Shown here in pieces: positions 1-12,199 of a stretch of 64,000 nt of DNA (the stretch's first letter is position 1; every line of letters begins with the position of its first letter). Where the stretch lies: contig PDHQ01000021.1 of assembly GCA_003339415.1 (NCBI GenBank), forward strand, positions 100,391 through 164,390, read 5' to 3'. The translations under genes and the position numbers were made by a program. Origin of the DNA: Ophiocordyceps camponoti-saundersi (nom. inval.). Lineage: Eukaryota > Ascomycota > Sordariomycetes > Hypocreales > Ophiocordycipitaceae. Below the pieces are notes generated by a model. It saw only the letters and a list, made by a program, of their open reading frames with translations, made no database searches and had not been told where the DNA came from.

Positions 1-12
1 GTGGGAGGTGAA

Positions 13-41
13 GGGGGGGGGGGGGGGGGGGGTGGGGTGGG

Positions 42-77
<36 letters not shown>
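13..77. repeat. poly-G tract
   Basis: Nearly uninterrupted G on the plus strand with a few T or A breaks, at the left edge of the window. It has enough G-runs to form intramolecular G-quadruplexes. It is not a TTAGGG telomere array. Exact length is unreliable because such runs are prone to sequencing error. Confidence 0.8.
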
Positions 78-78
<1 letters not shown>

Positions 79-3000
79 AGCGGAGCCGAGCCATGGAAAA
101 GCAACCAAACCAAACGAATACCTAACCTGTGTCTGCATTTCGCACTACTAAGGTAGTAGGTAGGTAGGTAGGTAGGCAGTAGGCAGGTTAGCAGGTGATT
201 AGGGAGGCACTGGGGGGTGCCAGCAGTGTGATGCTAGGATAGCGGCATGATGAATAAAAGGGGAGAAAAGAAAAGAAAAGACAAGAAAAGAATGAAGGAA
301 TGTCAATGCCGCATCGGCCAAGTGTGGTTACGAGCACCAGTAGCACGATTCATGGTGGTAGTGTCAAAACCACACAACACAACACAGACACGCCTCTCTT
401 GTATCCTACGTGCCCTTTTATTCTTCATACATATATGAATAATGAGCCTTTTTGATGCATCATGAGTGGCGGCGGGCGGGACTTTTGCACTGCCTCACGC
501 TCACGGGCGCCAGAATGAAATGCAATGGATGGCCGGTCACGTCTCGAGTTGATGACTTTTGTATCAAGCGTTTATGAAGTGAGGCGAGGCCATGCAGACA
601 GGGCTAGAAGACAGCCGAGGTGAGGTGTATGTGGTCTGTAAGCACGGATATGTGCCTACCTACATAGGTATGAATGCACATCTGTTATGTGTGCATAAAT
701 GAGGTATGTAGTATGCATGTGTGCATAATGTAGAGATTCATGTACGGATAGGACGTTATGTTATTATGTTGTGGTGAGTTGGTCAGGTAAGGTAGGTAGG
801 TAGGTAGTTGGTGGCAGCAAGAGGAATCAACGTACATATGTACATATTTGGGAGAAAATTAAAGATTCCATAACATTAAATTGAAGGAAGAGAAAGAAAG
901 AAGGGAAGAAAAAGAAAACAAGGTTTTTTTTTTAAACGGTGACCCATTTATTTACCGCATCGTGGAGTCTCCCGCTCTTGGCGAATTCCGGGGCGCCGAA
1001 GCGGCGGCCCTTCTTCTTTTTTTAGCTGACGTCGGTAGTCCTACGGATATGTACATATAAAATAGTGGCTTGGGAAGATGGGGCCCCGGACCTGTGGCTA
1101 GTGGATAGATACTATGTACGGAATACGCCACAACTCGGCTTTGTTAACTGAAATCAGATGACCGATGCAGTCACTCGGAAATCTCCTTTTCGAACACCCT
1201 TTTTTTTCCCCTCTCGCCTCCTTGCCTGTGTAAGACGGGGGAAGAAGGGGGAAAGGGTGGAAAGAGTCTTACGTGCGTTGATGCGAGAGCAATTTTAACG
1301 AGACGTGGTCTAACCTACCTATCAACCTATCCATCCCTCGGTAAAGCACTTCGCCTTTCTCTTTCTTTCACTCGATAAAGAGAAAGAGAGAGACAGAGAG
1401 AGAGGCTGTTGACCGCTGCATGTATGCATGCGCGCGGGCGCACAGACGCATCCGGCGGACGGCTCAGCTTACGGGGGGGTTTAAAAAAGCATCGTCGAGC
1501 TCAGCTTTGTTTTGGGGTGGGGAAGGGGACGTGCGGCTGGCTTTCTGCTGGGCTGACTGGACTTGACTGGTAAAGGAGGCATAGAGGACAGGGAGAGATA
1601 GGTATCGTCACCAACAAGCCGGCGTCGGCGCACGCCGTGAATGATTTTTGTACGGATGCGGATATGTGCTCTTCTTTCTTTTTGGCTTACCTCGGTTTGC
1701 GCACTACCGAATACATACATATGTACCGTACTCCGTACAACAGGTCCTTGGTGCGGTGGGCGGGCGCAGGACAACGCTGTGCCGTTAAACAAGCCCCGGA
1801 ACCGAGACCCCGTGCAGCCGGGCGGCCGATCGGGGCTTGTTGGCGGCGGCAGCGCCGCATCGACCCGGCGGCGGGCAGGAAGAAATATGCACATAAATGT
1901 CTGCTGTTGCTGCTGCACCTCTCATTACCTACCAATCTGTTGTGCATGGCATGTAGGAGGGTCGAACACGGGGAAGCGGAAGCTTGCGTTCCGTCTAGGC
2001 AGGAGGCGTTCCAGGTGGGCGGCCGATGGCACAAGGCCGTGGGAGAGGTCCAAGGGCCGGCCGTGTGAGACGAAACGATGGATGCTATGCTATCGTAGTC
2101 TCTTTGAAAGAGTTAAGGGGGGGGGGGGAAGGGAAGGATTTTGCGGGTGCTGCTTACTACTATTCAGTACCTACCATACTCATCCTTCTACCCTATAGTT
2201 GCAGTCAACCCGCACGCACCACCTCTTGGCGGCAGCAGGTGAGTCGGTGAAGTGAAACGGTGAGAGTGCTGAACAACTCGGACTAACTGAATGACTGATC
2301 ATCATCAACCATTATGATATTATCAGACACGTGTGAAGGTGAATGTACCTATGCAATGAGAAAGGGGGCAAGAAAGGATAGGGGGCGAGTCACAAGCAAG
2401 ATGCTTTTCTTCGTCGACTTGCTTTTTCTTCCTCCGCCCCCTTCCCAGTTGCCGTTCGCTTGGGACGTCTTCCTTGGTTTGGGACGAGCATCGTTGATTA
2501 GGGATTCCCATTGGGACAGATTACGGGTGCAACAAAGCAAGGAGGAGAAGACAAAAGCCTCAATGACGGGTGTCGCGAGTAATCTCACTTGGTCGCCTGG
2601 CCACGGCAACGTGTTAGCTCGGCAACCTTGTCTCGACTGTCTTCGAGCCCCATTACAGACCAACGTAGGGGGGGGGAAAGACTTCTCCTATCCTACACCG
2701 TCCGTTCGTATCTAATAGCTATGAAGCATCGACGTAGGAACGAATTCGTACATACATATCCGTACTATACATACGGATACTCCGTACATTCGTGTGTACG
2801 GATGTGTAGGTAGGTACGAATACAAACACAGACACACTTCAGCATATGTACTACCTACATGCCTCTTTCATGGTAGTGGTCACTGGTTAGAGACATGCAA
2901 GGGCAGCCTTTTTTTTCCTCCTTACGAAAAAAAGAGACCCCATGCGGCGCAGGAATCTCCATGCCACACACTCCAATTTCGCGACGCTCGCTACTCCAGG

Positions 3001-4473
3001 GGGGACTTAATGCGCGAGGGCAAAACCATGGTTTTTTTTTTCGCAGTGTGCTCTCGATGGCTCTCGATACATCCCTTGGCGACTTGTCCCTCGCCTCAGT
3101 GAATCTCCCTCCGGCCGTGTGAGCGTGTGAGCGCGCGTGTGTGCGTGCGTACCTACATACATACATACATAATTACATATGCATGTATCATAGTAAGTGT
3201 TAGTCCGAGTTGTGTGCATACGTCCCCGAACGGAACACCAAAAGCCCGGATCGGGACGAAGGATTAAACTCGCTTCGTTGGACGTTTTCTTCCTAGACTA
3301 CATACATATGTGCATACATGCTGCCCGAGCTAGATGACTCCTCATACAACGTACATACATTACTACGCTGTCACTAGAGACTCGTGTGTGTCTGTGAGCC
3401 GCCACAGCGTCGCCTCCTGCTTGCTTGCTTGCTTGCTTGCTGCTGCCTTCTCCCATCCCCTTTCCGTGCGGATGAGAAGGGGGGGGAAGGGAAACAAGAA
3501 GAAAAGAAAAATCATGCAGGCAATTTCCATCTGTTATTATTACGACATGTATCCTTTTTTTTGTCCCCTTTTTCTTCTTTATTTGGCCCTGGGCGCCTGT
3601 TTCGGCCGACCCAGAAGATGCGCATTGCAAAAAGCAAGCCTCTTGTGTGGAGATGAGCAGAGAGAAGAGATGCGGTAGGGAGGTACATGATCGGGTACAT
3701 GCTGCAATTGGAATGCGTCCCGTCTCGCGGCTAAGAGCGCTCCGCTCATGCGTACCCCGACGCGGCACGCTAGGTAGATGTGTACATACATACTACACAT
3801 GAGAGTGTGTACGGATATGTGCCCGTGTTGCCTCATGATGAAGTCCGACCTACCTCGTTGTATGTATGTACATACCTACCTACCTAGGTACCTAGGTAAG
3901 TAGTTGTTGTTACTGGTTAGCACATACGGTACATACCTACATACCATGTACGGATAGAGGGTCCCCAGATACACCTAGGCAGACAAGAGTATAACGATTG
4001 TGCTGGTGGTGGTGGTGGTGGTGGTGGTGGTGGTAGTGGTAAGGGGGAGGGGCGGCTTGGAGGGCAGCCGAATCCGCTGTAACCTCCCAGCTTCAGCTGG
4101 GTACCGAGCCGCGTGAGGTTCTGACCTCCTGATTGCTGCCTGTCAGTGCCTGGGGCGGCGAGGTACAGAAACATGGGAAGCGACTCGTGCCGCGCCGAGG
4201 CGAGGTGAGGTTGCCTGATGGGTCTGGTTTAGGTACGGATACTTTAACGTGCGCTGGCAGCTGGTTGCGAGCCGCAGGTACCGGACCTTAAAAAGGCCGC
4301 GACGGGGCGGATACGCGCGGCACGTGGCTACTCCATCTGTGCCCTCCCCCCCCCCCTCCGGGGGTGGTGTAAATATCGAGGTATGTAGGTATGTATGTAC
4401 ATACATATGTGCATCCGAATTTTAGTAGGTAGGTATTTTGTACGTATAAAAGCAAGGGGGTGAGAAGAGGTAA

Positions 4474-4494
4474 GGGGGGGGGGGGGGGGGGGGG

Positions 4495-4525
<31 letters not shown>

Positions 4526-4576
4526 ATGGGGTTAAAAGGGGGGGGGGGGGGGGGGGGGGTGGGGGGTGGGGGGGGT
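4474..4576. repeat. long poly-G tract
   Basis: About 100 bases of almost pure G on the plus strand, broken by single A bases, a short GATGGGGTTAAAAG interruption and a T. The reverse complement is a poly-C tract that would translate as polyproline or polyglycine; those frames are artefacts of composition. It is a candidate G-quadruplex or triplex-forming tract. Confidence 0.85.
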
Positions 4577-6263
4577 CTATGCTCGGGAGTATGGGCTTTG
4601 AGGGGGGGGAGAGGGGTGGATCAGTCGACAGAAGCGCCCGCACTTGGAAGGGGGGGGGCGTAACCTACCACCACCTACAAGGCTACAAGCCTACAGGCTA
4701 CAACCCACCTCACTTTCTTCTGCTAGGTTGTAGGTAGGGCAAGGGGGGTTCTGTAGCATTCGCTGGAAGAAGGGGGGAGAAGGGGGGGCGTGTGGTTAGA
4801 GGGGTGAGCCGGCTGCGTGGTGGCGCACCCGTGGTACGAATTGTAGGTAGTATCGAGGCGTGGTGGAGCGCTGCATACCCGACAGGTCGGTGCCCTTTCG
4901 CACACATATTATGTACACACACACTCGCACACTCACACACTCACGCTCACACTCACACTCTTCTGTCGCCCGCGGTCATTCGGATGTTGTATGGATGTAT
5001 GTTTGTATGGGTGTATGTACGGATAGATGATCAGTTGCTCCAAACGTTGCCCGGTATACCATCCACACTCCTCCACCCCAAATCTTCATCCCAGTGTGAG
5101 TGACCTCGCTGTATCCGTATGTATGTATGTAGGTACTAGTATGTGGTATGTACGGATACCGATCTACCTACCTACACCTAATGGCTTCCTGTCCCGGCAC
5201 CTGAGCCCGCTGCTGCGAGGAGGAGAGTGACTGGACGGTCATAGCAAGCATCAATCCGCTGTACCGCGCCAGGTACCGCCCGGGCCGCCGCCAGAAGAAG
5301 CGCACGGCCAGGCAGGTACCGTTCCCATGGATCTTACCATCCCCCATTGTGTGCCCATGCCAGTGGGAAACCGCCCCCACCCTCAATAGGGAAAGCCCCC
5401 CCCCCCCCCCCCCTTCCCACAGTCCCATCCATCCATCCATGTCGCTCACTCTCTCCCCCATTCATCGCCCTCCTTTTTTTCTTTTCCTCACCTCCCTCTT
5501 CTCCTACTCCTATTACTCTTTACATACTCGTCTGAGTCCCTTGCGACTTCCTCCTCCCTCTTTCATGCTCTTCTTTCTCCCCCTCGTTCGCCCTGTCTCT
5601 TTCTCCTGCTCCTCTCCTCCCTTGTCTTTTTCTTTTCCTTTTTCATCTTCTTCTCCCTCTTCTGGTAAACCGCTTCCTCTTCTAGACTGCTCCTCCTCGC
5701 TCTCCCATCCTCATACGACGACGACTCGACCGCCCCCGAACGACGCCCAACCTCAAACTCAACCTCAACCTCCTCCTCCTCCTCCTCCTCCTCCTTCCCC
5801 TCCCCCTACTCTCCTCGAAGCCGTCGATAGCCTCCGTTGGCCTACCATCGTCACCGTCGAATTCTGCTTCCCCCAGGCGCACACTGCGGCCGCCCGTCGC
5901 GCACATAATATACAGCTGGCACACACGAGGCAAACGCCTCGTCATCAAGCAGCTCGAGCCTCAAAAGGCAAACCTGCTCGTTTGCTGTCATCCTCAATCA
6001 CTGTTCATGTAAGCCACGACAAACCATGTCTGCAACATATTACATCTATCCATGTCGATATGCCCATGTTGCCCATCATGCCTGTTATACTCGGAGCTGC
6101 TTCCCCGCCGTCTCTTGCTAACAAGCTCTTGTCGTCCGGCAGCCTCGTGGTGACCCGCTTCTCGATTTCAAGATCCCTCCTCAGCTCGCTATCATAATCC
6201 GGGGGGGCCGCTCAAGGGCCGCGACTGCCCGCTGTCAGATCTCGGCACTCCGTCCTGGCCATC

Positions 6264-7300
6264 ATGGAACACTCTGGCAGAGGGCCCGTCGAGCGATCAC
6301 GGCGAAGCCTGTCCACATCGGCACCCGTGCCCAAGGGCGAAGGCGAGTCCATCAACGACGCCGACGTCCAGATGCAACAGCCTCCCCCACCAGCCGCCGA
6401 GACCAAGGTCATCAGTCCATCGTCGCTGGAATCACCGCGGAGATGCGAGGCTGCCGTCCGGGCCTCGTCTCCCGCCTCAGCCGCCATGTCTCGAACTGCC
6501 TCGAGCAGCACACATGCAAGCACGCCACCCGTTGACGTATGCGCGAACCGCAGGTCAAGCCGTCACTCCACCCCCCAGCCCGGGCCCGTCGAGCCTCCAG
6601 TGACGAGATCGACCTTGAGTGAGCTCGACGTGTCCAAAATCATCCACAATCCCAAGCTTCGGCATGACATCAACTTCGACCCGGAGCTGCACTTCAGACC
6701 CAATCTCGACGGCGAAAAGGGACGCAAGAAGCAGGACAAGGCAAACTTCTTCTGGAGGACGCTCAAGGAAGAGCTGACGGAGTTCCTGACGGATCGCGAA
6801 TCCTTCGTCGCCAAGCACGCCAAGCGCAACGACTGGACCCTACCGGCGCTGCTCAAGGCCGTCAAGGAGATTATCCAGACGCTGGTGCCACAGAGAGACC
6901 GCCAGTTCCTCGACGAGGGACTCAACGTCGAGCTGCTGATGCAGCAATTCTACCGTGGGGTGGCTGACCTCGAGAAGCTGGCCCAGTGGCTTTCTCATGT
7001 GCTGAAGTCGCACTGCGCTCCGATGCGTGACGACTGGGTCGACACCATGTACACACAGCTGAGCAACGGCAACCGCAACGCCGATCTCGAAGAGCTCGTG
7101 ACGGGCATGCGTAGCCTGCTGAGCGTGCTGGAAGCCATGAAACTCGACGTAGCCAACCACCAAATACGCTGTTTGCGCCCCGTGCTCATTGAAGATACGA
7201 CGCACTTTGAGCAAAAGTTCTTTCTCCGCAAGATGCAGTCCAAGAAGGTGGACACGAGCGGGGCGAGGCGCTGGTACGCCGACGCCGACCGGCGATTCGC

Positions 7301-7340
<40 letters not shown>

Positions 7341-8270
7341 TCGTCGCAGCTTTTCGGCGACATGGCCGTCTTCTTTGACGCCCTGTCCGAGCTGATGCTG
7401 CCGTCCACGGCCGTCAAGCGCGTGCCCAGCACGTTTCTCTTTGACGAGGAGCGCATCCTGAAGCTACGGTCCGACATGCTGGACGCGATTAATCTCGAGG
7501 TCTGCATGCGCATGTACGAGGATCTGGATCGGGTCGGGCGCTACAGCTCGTCGGTCTTGGGGGCTGCGGCCCGGGCGCTAGACGGGGAAACGCTTAACCG
7601 GTCGGTGTCGCCCAGCCAAGACTTCAACTTCAACGCGCCCCTGCCGGCGTCGCGGCCGTCCAGCCTCGTCTTCAGCTCGGCGTCCTCGTCGCCGCGGTCT
7701 TCGCTGACGATGCCGTCGTACGTGGCGCCCGAGGGCGGTGAGGACCGGGCTCGGACACGCAACGTCTACGGCACGCTCGTGGCGCTGCTACAGTCGGCGA
7801 CGCCCACCTCACGGCCCTTTGCCCGGTGGCAAGAGCTGGCACCGTCCATGGCGCTGCAGATTTACCGGTACACCAGCGCTCCCAGGGAGATGCTTCCCGC
7901 GTTCGAGGCCAAGCTGGCGGAGAATGTGTGCAACGCCAACACGCAGCTCTACCTCGAGGTGGAGCAGGCCTTCCACGCGAGGCTCATGGCCGAGCTGGGG
8001 GCGCGCGTCAACGAGTTCAAGTCGCTGTCGGGACTGTCGCTCTTCGCGGTAGCCACGGGCGCCCGGATCCAGAGCGGTGCTGGCGGCGGTAGTTCTTCCG
8101 GCCAGGCCGGGCGGGAGCGAGACGGCGAAGGGTCGGACGAGGGAGGGGTCGAGGACATGGCCACGCGGCTCGCTCACCTCGGGGTCCTGCACTGGCGCGT
8201 ATGGGGTCGGCTGGCGTATGTGAGCGACGGCGACGAGATGTCTATCGACTCGCCGGCGAACCAGATCTGA
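6264..8270 (+). CDS. sok1: Tcp11/Sok1-family protein
   Basis: A single-exon gene of 668 residues. A low-complexity Ser/Pro/Thr-rich N-terminus (about 1-115) precedes the conserved fungal Tcp11 entry segment at about 128-175, which contains KLRHDINFDPELHFRPN and the FFWRTLKEELTEFL block. The helical Tcp11 domain then runs to about residue 610. Yeast Sok1, of this family, acts as a multicopy suppressor of loss of cAMP-dependent kinase, so a cAMP/PKA-linked role is likely by homology. A pure TCG repeat at about 7,302-7,346 encodes polyserine at residues 346-364, inserted inside the domain. The ATG at 6,264 has a good context and no earlier in-frame Met with family support. The C-terminus ends in an acidic tail after GVEDMATRLAHLG. 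Product identity is confident; the exact biological role is inferred. Confidence 0.85.
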
Positions 8271-8970
8271 GGTGGATAAAGGGAGGGCATAATACTGGTA
8301 TGGTCCCGAAGCGGGAGCGGCGTCTCGGTTGTTTTCTCTGTCTCCTCTTCACCCCCCCCTTCCCCTTCTCCGTCGCCCTTTTCTCGCCTCCGTTTCCAGG
8401 CTTTCTGTCTTAATTCGTCTCTTTTTCTTCTTATTTTCATCTCCTTCGTCATCGGCTGGAGAGACACGAAACCATTGGAGTTTGGGCAAATTGGGGAGGG
8501 GGGGGGGGGGGAGACCTCTTATAGAAGTGCGGGAACTCGGCGAGGGACGGGCCCCTCAGGATCATGCTATTTGGCGTCGGCATATGCACTTTTGTTTCTC
8601 CTCCGTTTCGACACTTTTTTTTCCCCTCCGCTTTTGCATCTTCCTCTCTTCTCATCCTCGCTCTTGTCTCTTTGTGTGACTTTTGGGCGTTTCGGCGTAT
8701 CTATGTGACGGGACACTACGGGTGCCTGTCTGACTGTCTGGGGTCGCGGCGACGGCTTCATATTCCCTTGCAGGCCCCCTCCCCCCTTCTTCTTCTATTA
8801 TCATCCCTTTTTCTCTATTAAAGCAAACTGCTTTCCACTTCTATTAAAGCAAATCGCCTGCTTTCCTTGTCTGTCAATGGTTTCTTTTCATATCTCTTTT
8901 TTTACTTTCTCATTATTTTCTGCAAGGGCGCAGGGTGCAGAGGGCTGTAGGGATCAAACCGGTTAGTTAG

Positions 8971-9001
<31 letters not shown>

Positions 9002-9740
9002 CAGAGAGCATAGGGCAGCAAGCCAGGGAGGGAGAAGGAGAGAGAGAAGTTGATAGACGTTGAGGTATCCCTGCCATGCAACTTTTTCGTTGTTTCTGAG
9101 CGTGCATTTTCGCTGGTGAAGAGAGTTGTGTGAGTTGTGACCGATGATGATGATGATATGTGTCTGTATTTGTTTGGGAAGGGAGAGGTATGTAAACATA
9201 TCAATTACACCAGACACCTTGTGCTTACACATGAACATGCTTATGTATGTATATACATATGTACATATAATACGGATACGTAGGGATAAGTGATTGACGA
9301 GGAGTTTGTTGTGAATTGGGTTGTTGTTTTGATGGGAGGAATTGGAGGGGTGGGAAGCGGGGGGTGCACTTGACCTTGACCACCTCCCTATTCTTATGCA
9401 GGTATACATAGAGCTAGGTAGGTATGTAAGTAGGTACCTAGGTGGTAGGCATGGATATTTCGGATAGATCATGATACACACGTACATATGTATGTAATTT
9501 ATATCTGCACATGTCCATGGTCATGTGAAGAAAGCCAGCAGAGCCTCGTGCCTGTCTGCCCCCTGCTCACCTCACCTCACCTTGGGAAGCTAGCTGCGGT
9601 CAAGTTAGTGCCCCTTTCCCTTTCCCACTCTAAGACTGTGGCACTCTTACTCCTATATATACGTCCGTTTGCAAGACGTGGAATCATAGATGTGTACTCT
9701 ATATATATAGCTTTATACGTAGTATATATACATAAGGTAT
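8271..9740. other. intergenic, 3' flank of sok1-like gene
   Basis: No gene seen. It holds CT-rich sequence, a G-run near 8,500, an (AC)n-(AG)n dinucleotide repeat at about 8,971-9,004, and TAGG/TATA-type repeats up to the retrotransposon border at 9,747. Confidence 0.6.
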
Positions 9741-9746
9741 ATATAT

Positions 9747-9906
9747 TGAGGCACACACGCTGTCACGGATCGGGCAGTGATATTGCTAATGCTAAGTCTA
9801 ACTCTAGTAGCCCCTTTATACTAATTTAGTATATCTAATATACTAACCTAACCAGGCTTAAGCCCTAAGTAGGGCATAGCCTAGATATAGGGTATATTAT
9901 ATAATA
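9747..9906 (-). repeat. copia LTR, left copy (3' LTR of the minus-strand element)
   Basis: 160 bp, starting TGAGGCACACACGC and ending in TAATA where the other copy has AACA. It matches 24,144-24,303 along its full length, and the differences I see are C/T or G/A transitions. The outer (left) 50 bp keep CpA/TpG sites while the inner part is mutated. The purine tract AGGGGCGG on the minus strand immediately inside (9,907-9,914) fits a polypurine tract. Confidence 0.9.
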
Positions 9907-11779
9907 CCGCCCCTAAGGCCGGGCAGGCTAAAAAATAACTATCGTAATATTATTTTTTAGTATTTAGGCTACTAGAGCCGCCCCTATTCCTTAGCATAGC
10001 TAAATTTAGCTAGCGTACGAACTACTAATACTTATTCGCCTATAAACCCTTTATAAGGCTATCTATAATTATATTTTCCGTACTAATTTACTATAAATTA
10101 AAAAAGCCTATCTAATACCTTTAGATAATCTATTTATATCGTAAATTAATATACTTAGTACGTGCCTTATTAAGCAGGTTAATTATAGCTAACTTCGCGT
10201 TCTAGCTATTAGTAAATATTATAAAAGGTCTCTTTTATTCGTAGCTAGCGTCTCGAATAATATTAGAGAGCTAGATCGTTATAAGCTTAGCGGGCGTAAG
10301 GGCTATAAATTCGGCCTCTATATTACTTATAATAATAAGGGTTTAACGCTTTAAGCGCTACGCGATAAGGCTACTAGCGAGGAAGATAACGAACCTAGCT
10401 ATTAAGGCGCGGGTTACCTAATCGTCCGCGAATAATATATCGGAATATACGCGAAGCTAAAGGTCCTTACTATATACCGCTCCTCTAAATATAATACTAA
10501 GAGACGGCGTACCGCGTAGATAGCGGAAAAAGTACTTTATCGCAGCTAAATAAGCGTAAATCGGATAGGAATTTACTTCTAATAGCTTCTTAACGCTATA
10601 CGTAATATTAAGCCTTATACTTAGGGCTAGCTAATTAAGGCTACCCGTTCATTTCTACTATATCGTAGCCTCTATCGCGATCTCGGCCTCTTTCTAGTTA
10701 TAAGGAATTATATACTTTATTAGCTACGGTATCTTCGTAGGCTTTAAATCGTTAGTATTAAATAGCTTAAGAATCTTATAGGTAAAAGAGGTCTAATATA
10801 CTCGAATAATACGGGCCTAACGATCGTAATCGAACTTAAGGCTAAGGAATTCCTAAAGCTCTCTAAGGTATTTAACCTTATATAATTTATCGAGAATTAT
10901 AGCCTTATTATTAATCTATATTTATATCGGTATTATAAGGAGGATATTATTTATATAAAGAACGAGGAGGCTACTATTAGCGTAGCGATAGAGGTATAAC
11001 TTGGAGTTAAGTTATTTAAATCCGTAATTAGCTAGATCTTTAGCTATACGCTTAAACTACTAGCGCGGCGAGGCACGATAGCTATAAAGAGCCCTCTTTA
11101 GTTAGTAAACGCGGCCCGACTTATCCTTAAAGCCGTAAAGTTATTTAACGAAGATATCTTTATCTAATTTAGCGTTAATAAAGGTATTTATAATATTAAA
11201 CTTTACCTATTTAAGGTCTTATATTATAATAAGGGTAAGAAAGATCTATACGGACGATTAATACGCTATAGCGGTATATAAGTCCTCGATAAGTTAATTT
11301 ATAAGATCGTAATCTTTATAAATAACTTAGCGGGCTTTCGCTATTAGATCTACGCTTTTAATAAGCTTCTTAATATATACCTATCGCCTAAGTAAGGTCT
11401 TTATATTATAAGGCTTAGGTATAAGCTCCTAGGCGCTTTTCTAATATAGCTTATCGAGTTCTTTTTTTATCGCGGGTATTTATCGTTTATCGAATTCGGG
11501 TAGCTTCTTTATAGCACGATAATTACTTAAGGTATAACTTATAAAAGTTTCCGTAGCTAAAGCTAAGAGAATTATTATAGGCGCCTAATCGATATATTCG
11601 TCCTTATTAGCGAAGGAAACGTATAGTAAAGAGGGTTTAAGAACGCTAGCTAAATTAGCCTATATAAGCCTCTTCGAACGTCTTATTAGCTCGGTGCTAT
11701 AGATCTTTTCTGTTAAATAACGCTTACGGCGTTATTATATTAATTCTATTAAGGTAAAAGATAAGGTTAACGCCTTACG
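9907..11779 (-). pseudogene. copia pol, reverse transcriptase and RNase H portion (RIP-inactivated)
   Basis: The 3' half of the copia polyprotein lies on the minus strand, read from 11,779 down to about 9,950. Near 10,430-10,240 the translation shows FADD-stop-VTRA, then SSLIA, then IEAEFIALTP. This is the degraded form of the copia RNase H core (DADW ... SGY ... TEAEYIAL). Reverse transcriptase must lie between about 11,780 and 10,600, but its YVDD core was not cleanly legible to me. Many in-frame TAA/TAG stops make it a pseudogene. It joins to 21,038 across the gypsy insertion. Confidence 0.75.
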
Positions 11780-11784
11780 CTCGC
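11780..11784. repeat. target-site duplication CTCGC (left)
   Basis: The five bases immediately before the gypsy 5' LTR are CTCGC. The same five bases follow its 3' LTR at 21,033-21,037, as expected for Ty3/gypsy integration. Confidence 0.9.
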
Positions 11785-12195
11785 TATAACAGAGTTATAA
11801 GACAACTATATAGGAAGGATAACTAGAAGGTCACGTAAGTATTATAAAGCTATCACGACTCCTTACCGAAACTACTCGGAGTATATATAACGCGCTTCCG
11901 GTCTTAATAGAGTAGTTAGATACGGAAAATAAGTTCTTAAACTACGCTAGGGTCTTAGATAAGACTCCGGAAAATATAGTTCGTATCGCGAGGAGTTCAC
12001 CCCTAAGTCGTAACCTCCTCGTATATAGTTCGTAGTAATTTCTAGTATTATAATTCGGTAAGAATTAGCTTTACTCTTAATATAATTTTTAAAGTAAACC
12101 TCTATAATCTATACTTATATACTTTTCTTTCTCTTCTCTAACCTAATTATCGCTACCTCTCTTCTTTAGTATATCTTATATAGGCTCCCCTTATA
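11785..12195 (+). repeat. gypsy 5' LTR
   Basis: 411 bp, matching 20,622-21,032 end to end. It starts TATAACAGAG (RIP form of TGTAACAGAG) and ends CCCCTTATA (RIP form of a CA end). Its first 100 bp retain CpA sites such as GTCACG that are mutated in the 3' copy; the second half is more heavily mutated than the 3' copy. Confidence 0.92.
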
Positions 12196-12199
12196 ACTC

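Larger units (their letters stand above)
1..6263. other. gene-poor leader rich in microsatellites
   Basis: No convincing gene is visible in these 6.2 kb. Frames that stay open are low in complexity or lack splice and family support. The stretch holds TAGG/TACC and CATA/TACA tetranucleotide repeats (for example 151-175 and 3,150-3,175), a GCTT repeat (about 3,420-3,442), a GGT repeat (about 4,003-4,034), G-tracts and many copies of TACGGATA or TACTCCGTA. From about 5,400 to 6,260 it becomes C- and CT-rich, which resembles the long pyrimidine-rich 5' leader of the gene starting at 6,264. Confidence 0.6.

Noticed and set aside
1..77. Possible telomere at the window edge
   Set aside because: The run is almost pure G and not TTAGGG repeats.
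1637..2198. Overlapping open frames on both strands near 1.6-2.2 kb
   Set aside because: Open in several frames at once because of GC-rich composition; no family motif, no consistent start and no splice support.
4422..4643. Polyproline frame on the minus strand and polyglycine frame on the plus strand
   Set aside because: Direct products of the G-tract, not a gene.
5349..6197. 282-codon plus-strand open frame rich in Pro, Ser and Leu
   Set aside because: It lies in CT-rich sequence that looks like the 5' leader of the Tcp11-family gene. It has poly-Pro low complexity, no domain and no splice link to the next exon.
6995..7513. Minus-strand frame with a poly-Asp run opposite the Tcp11-family gene
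   Set aside because: Antisense shadow of the TCG repeat and GC-rich coding sequence.
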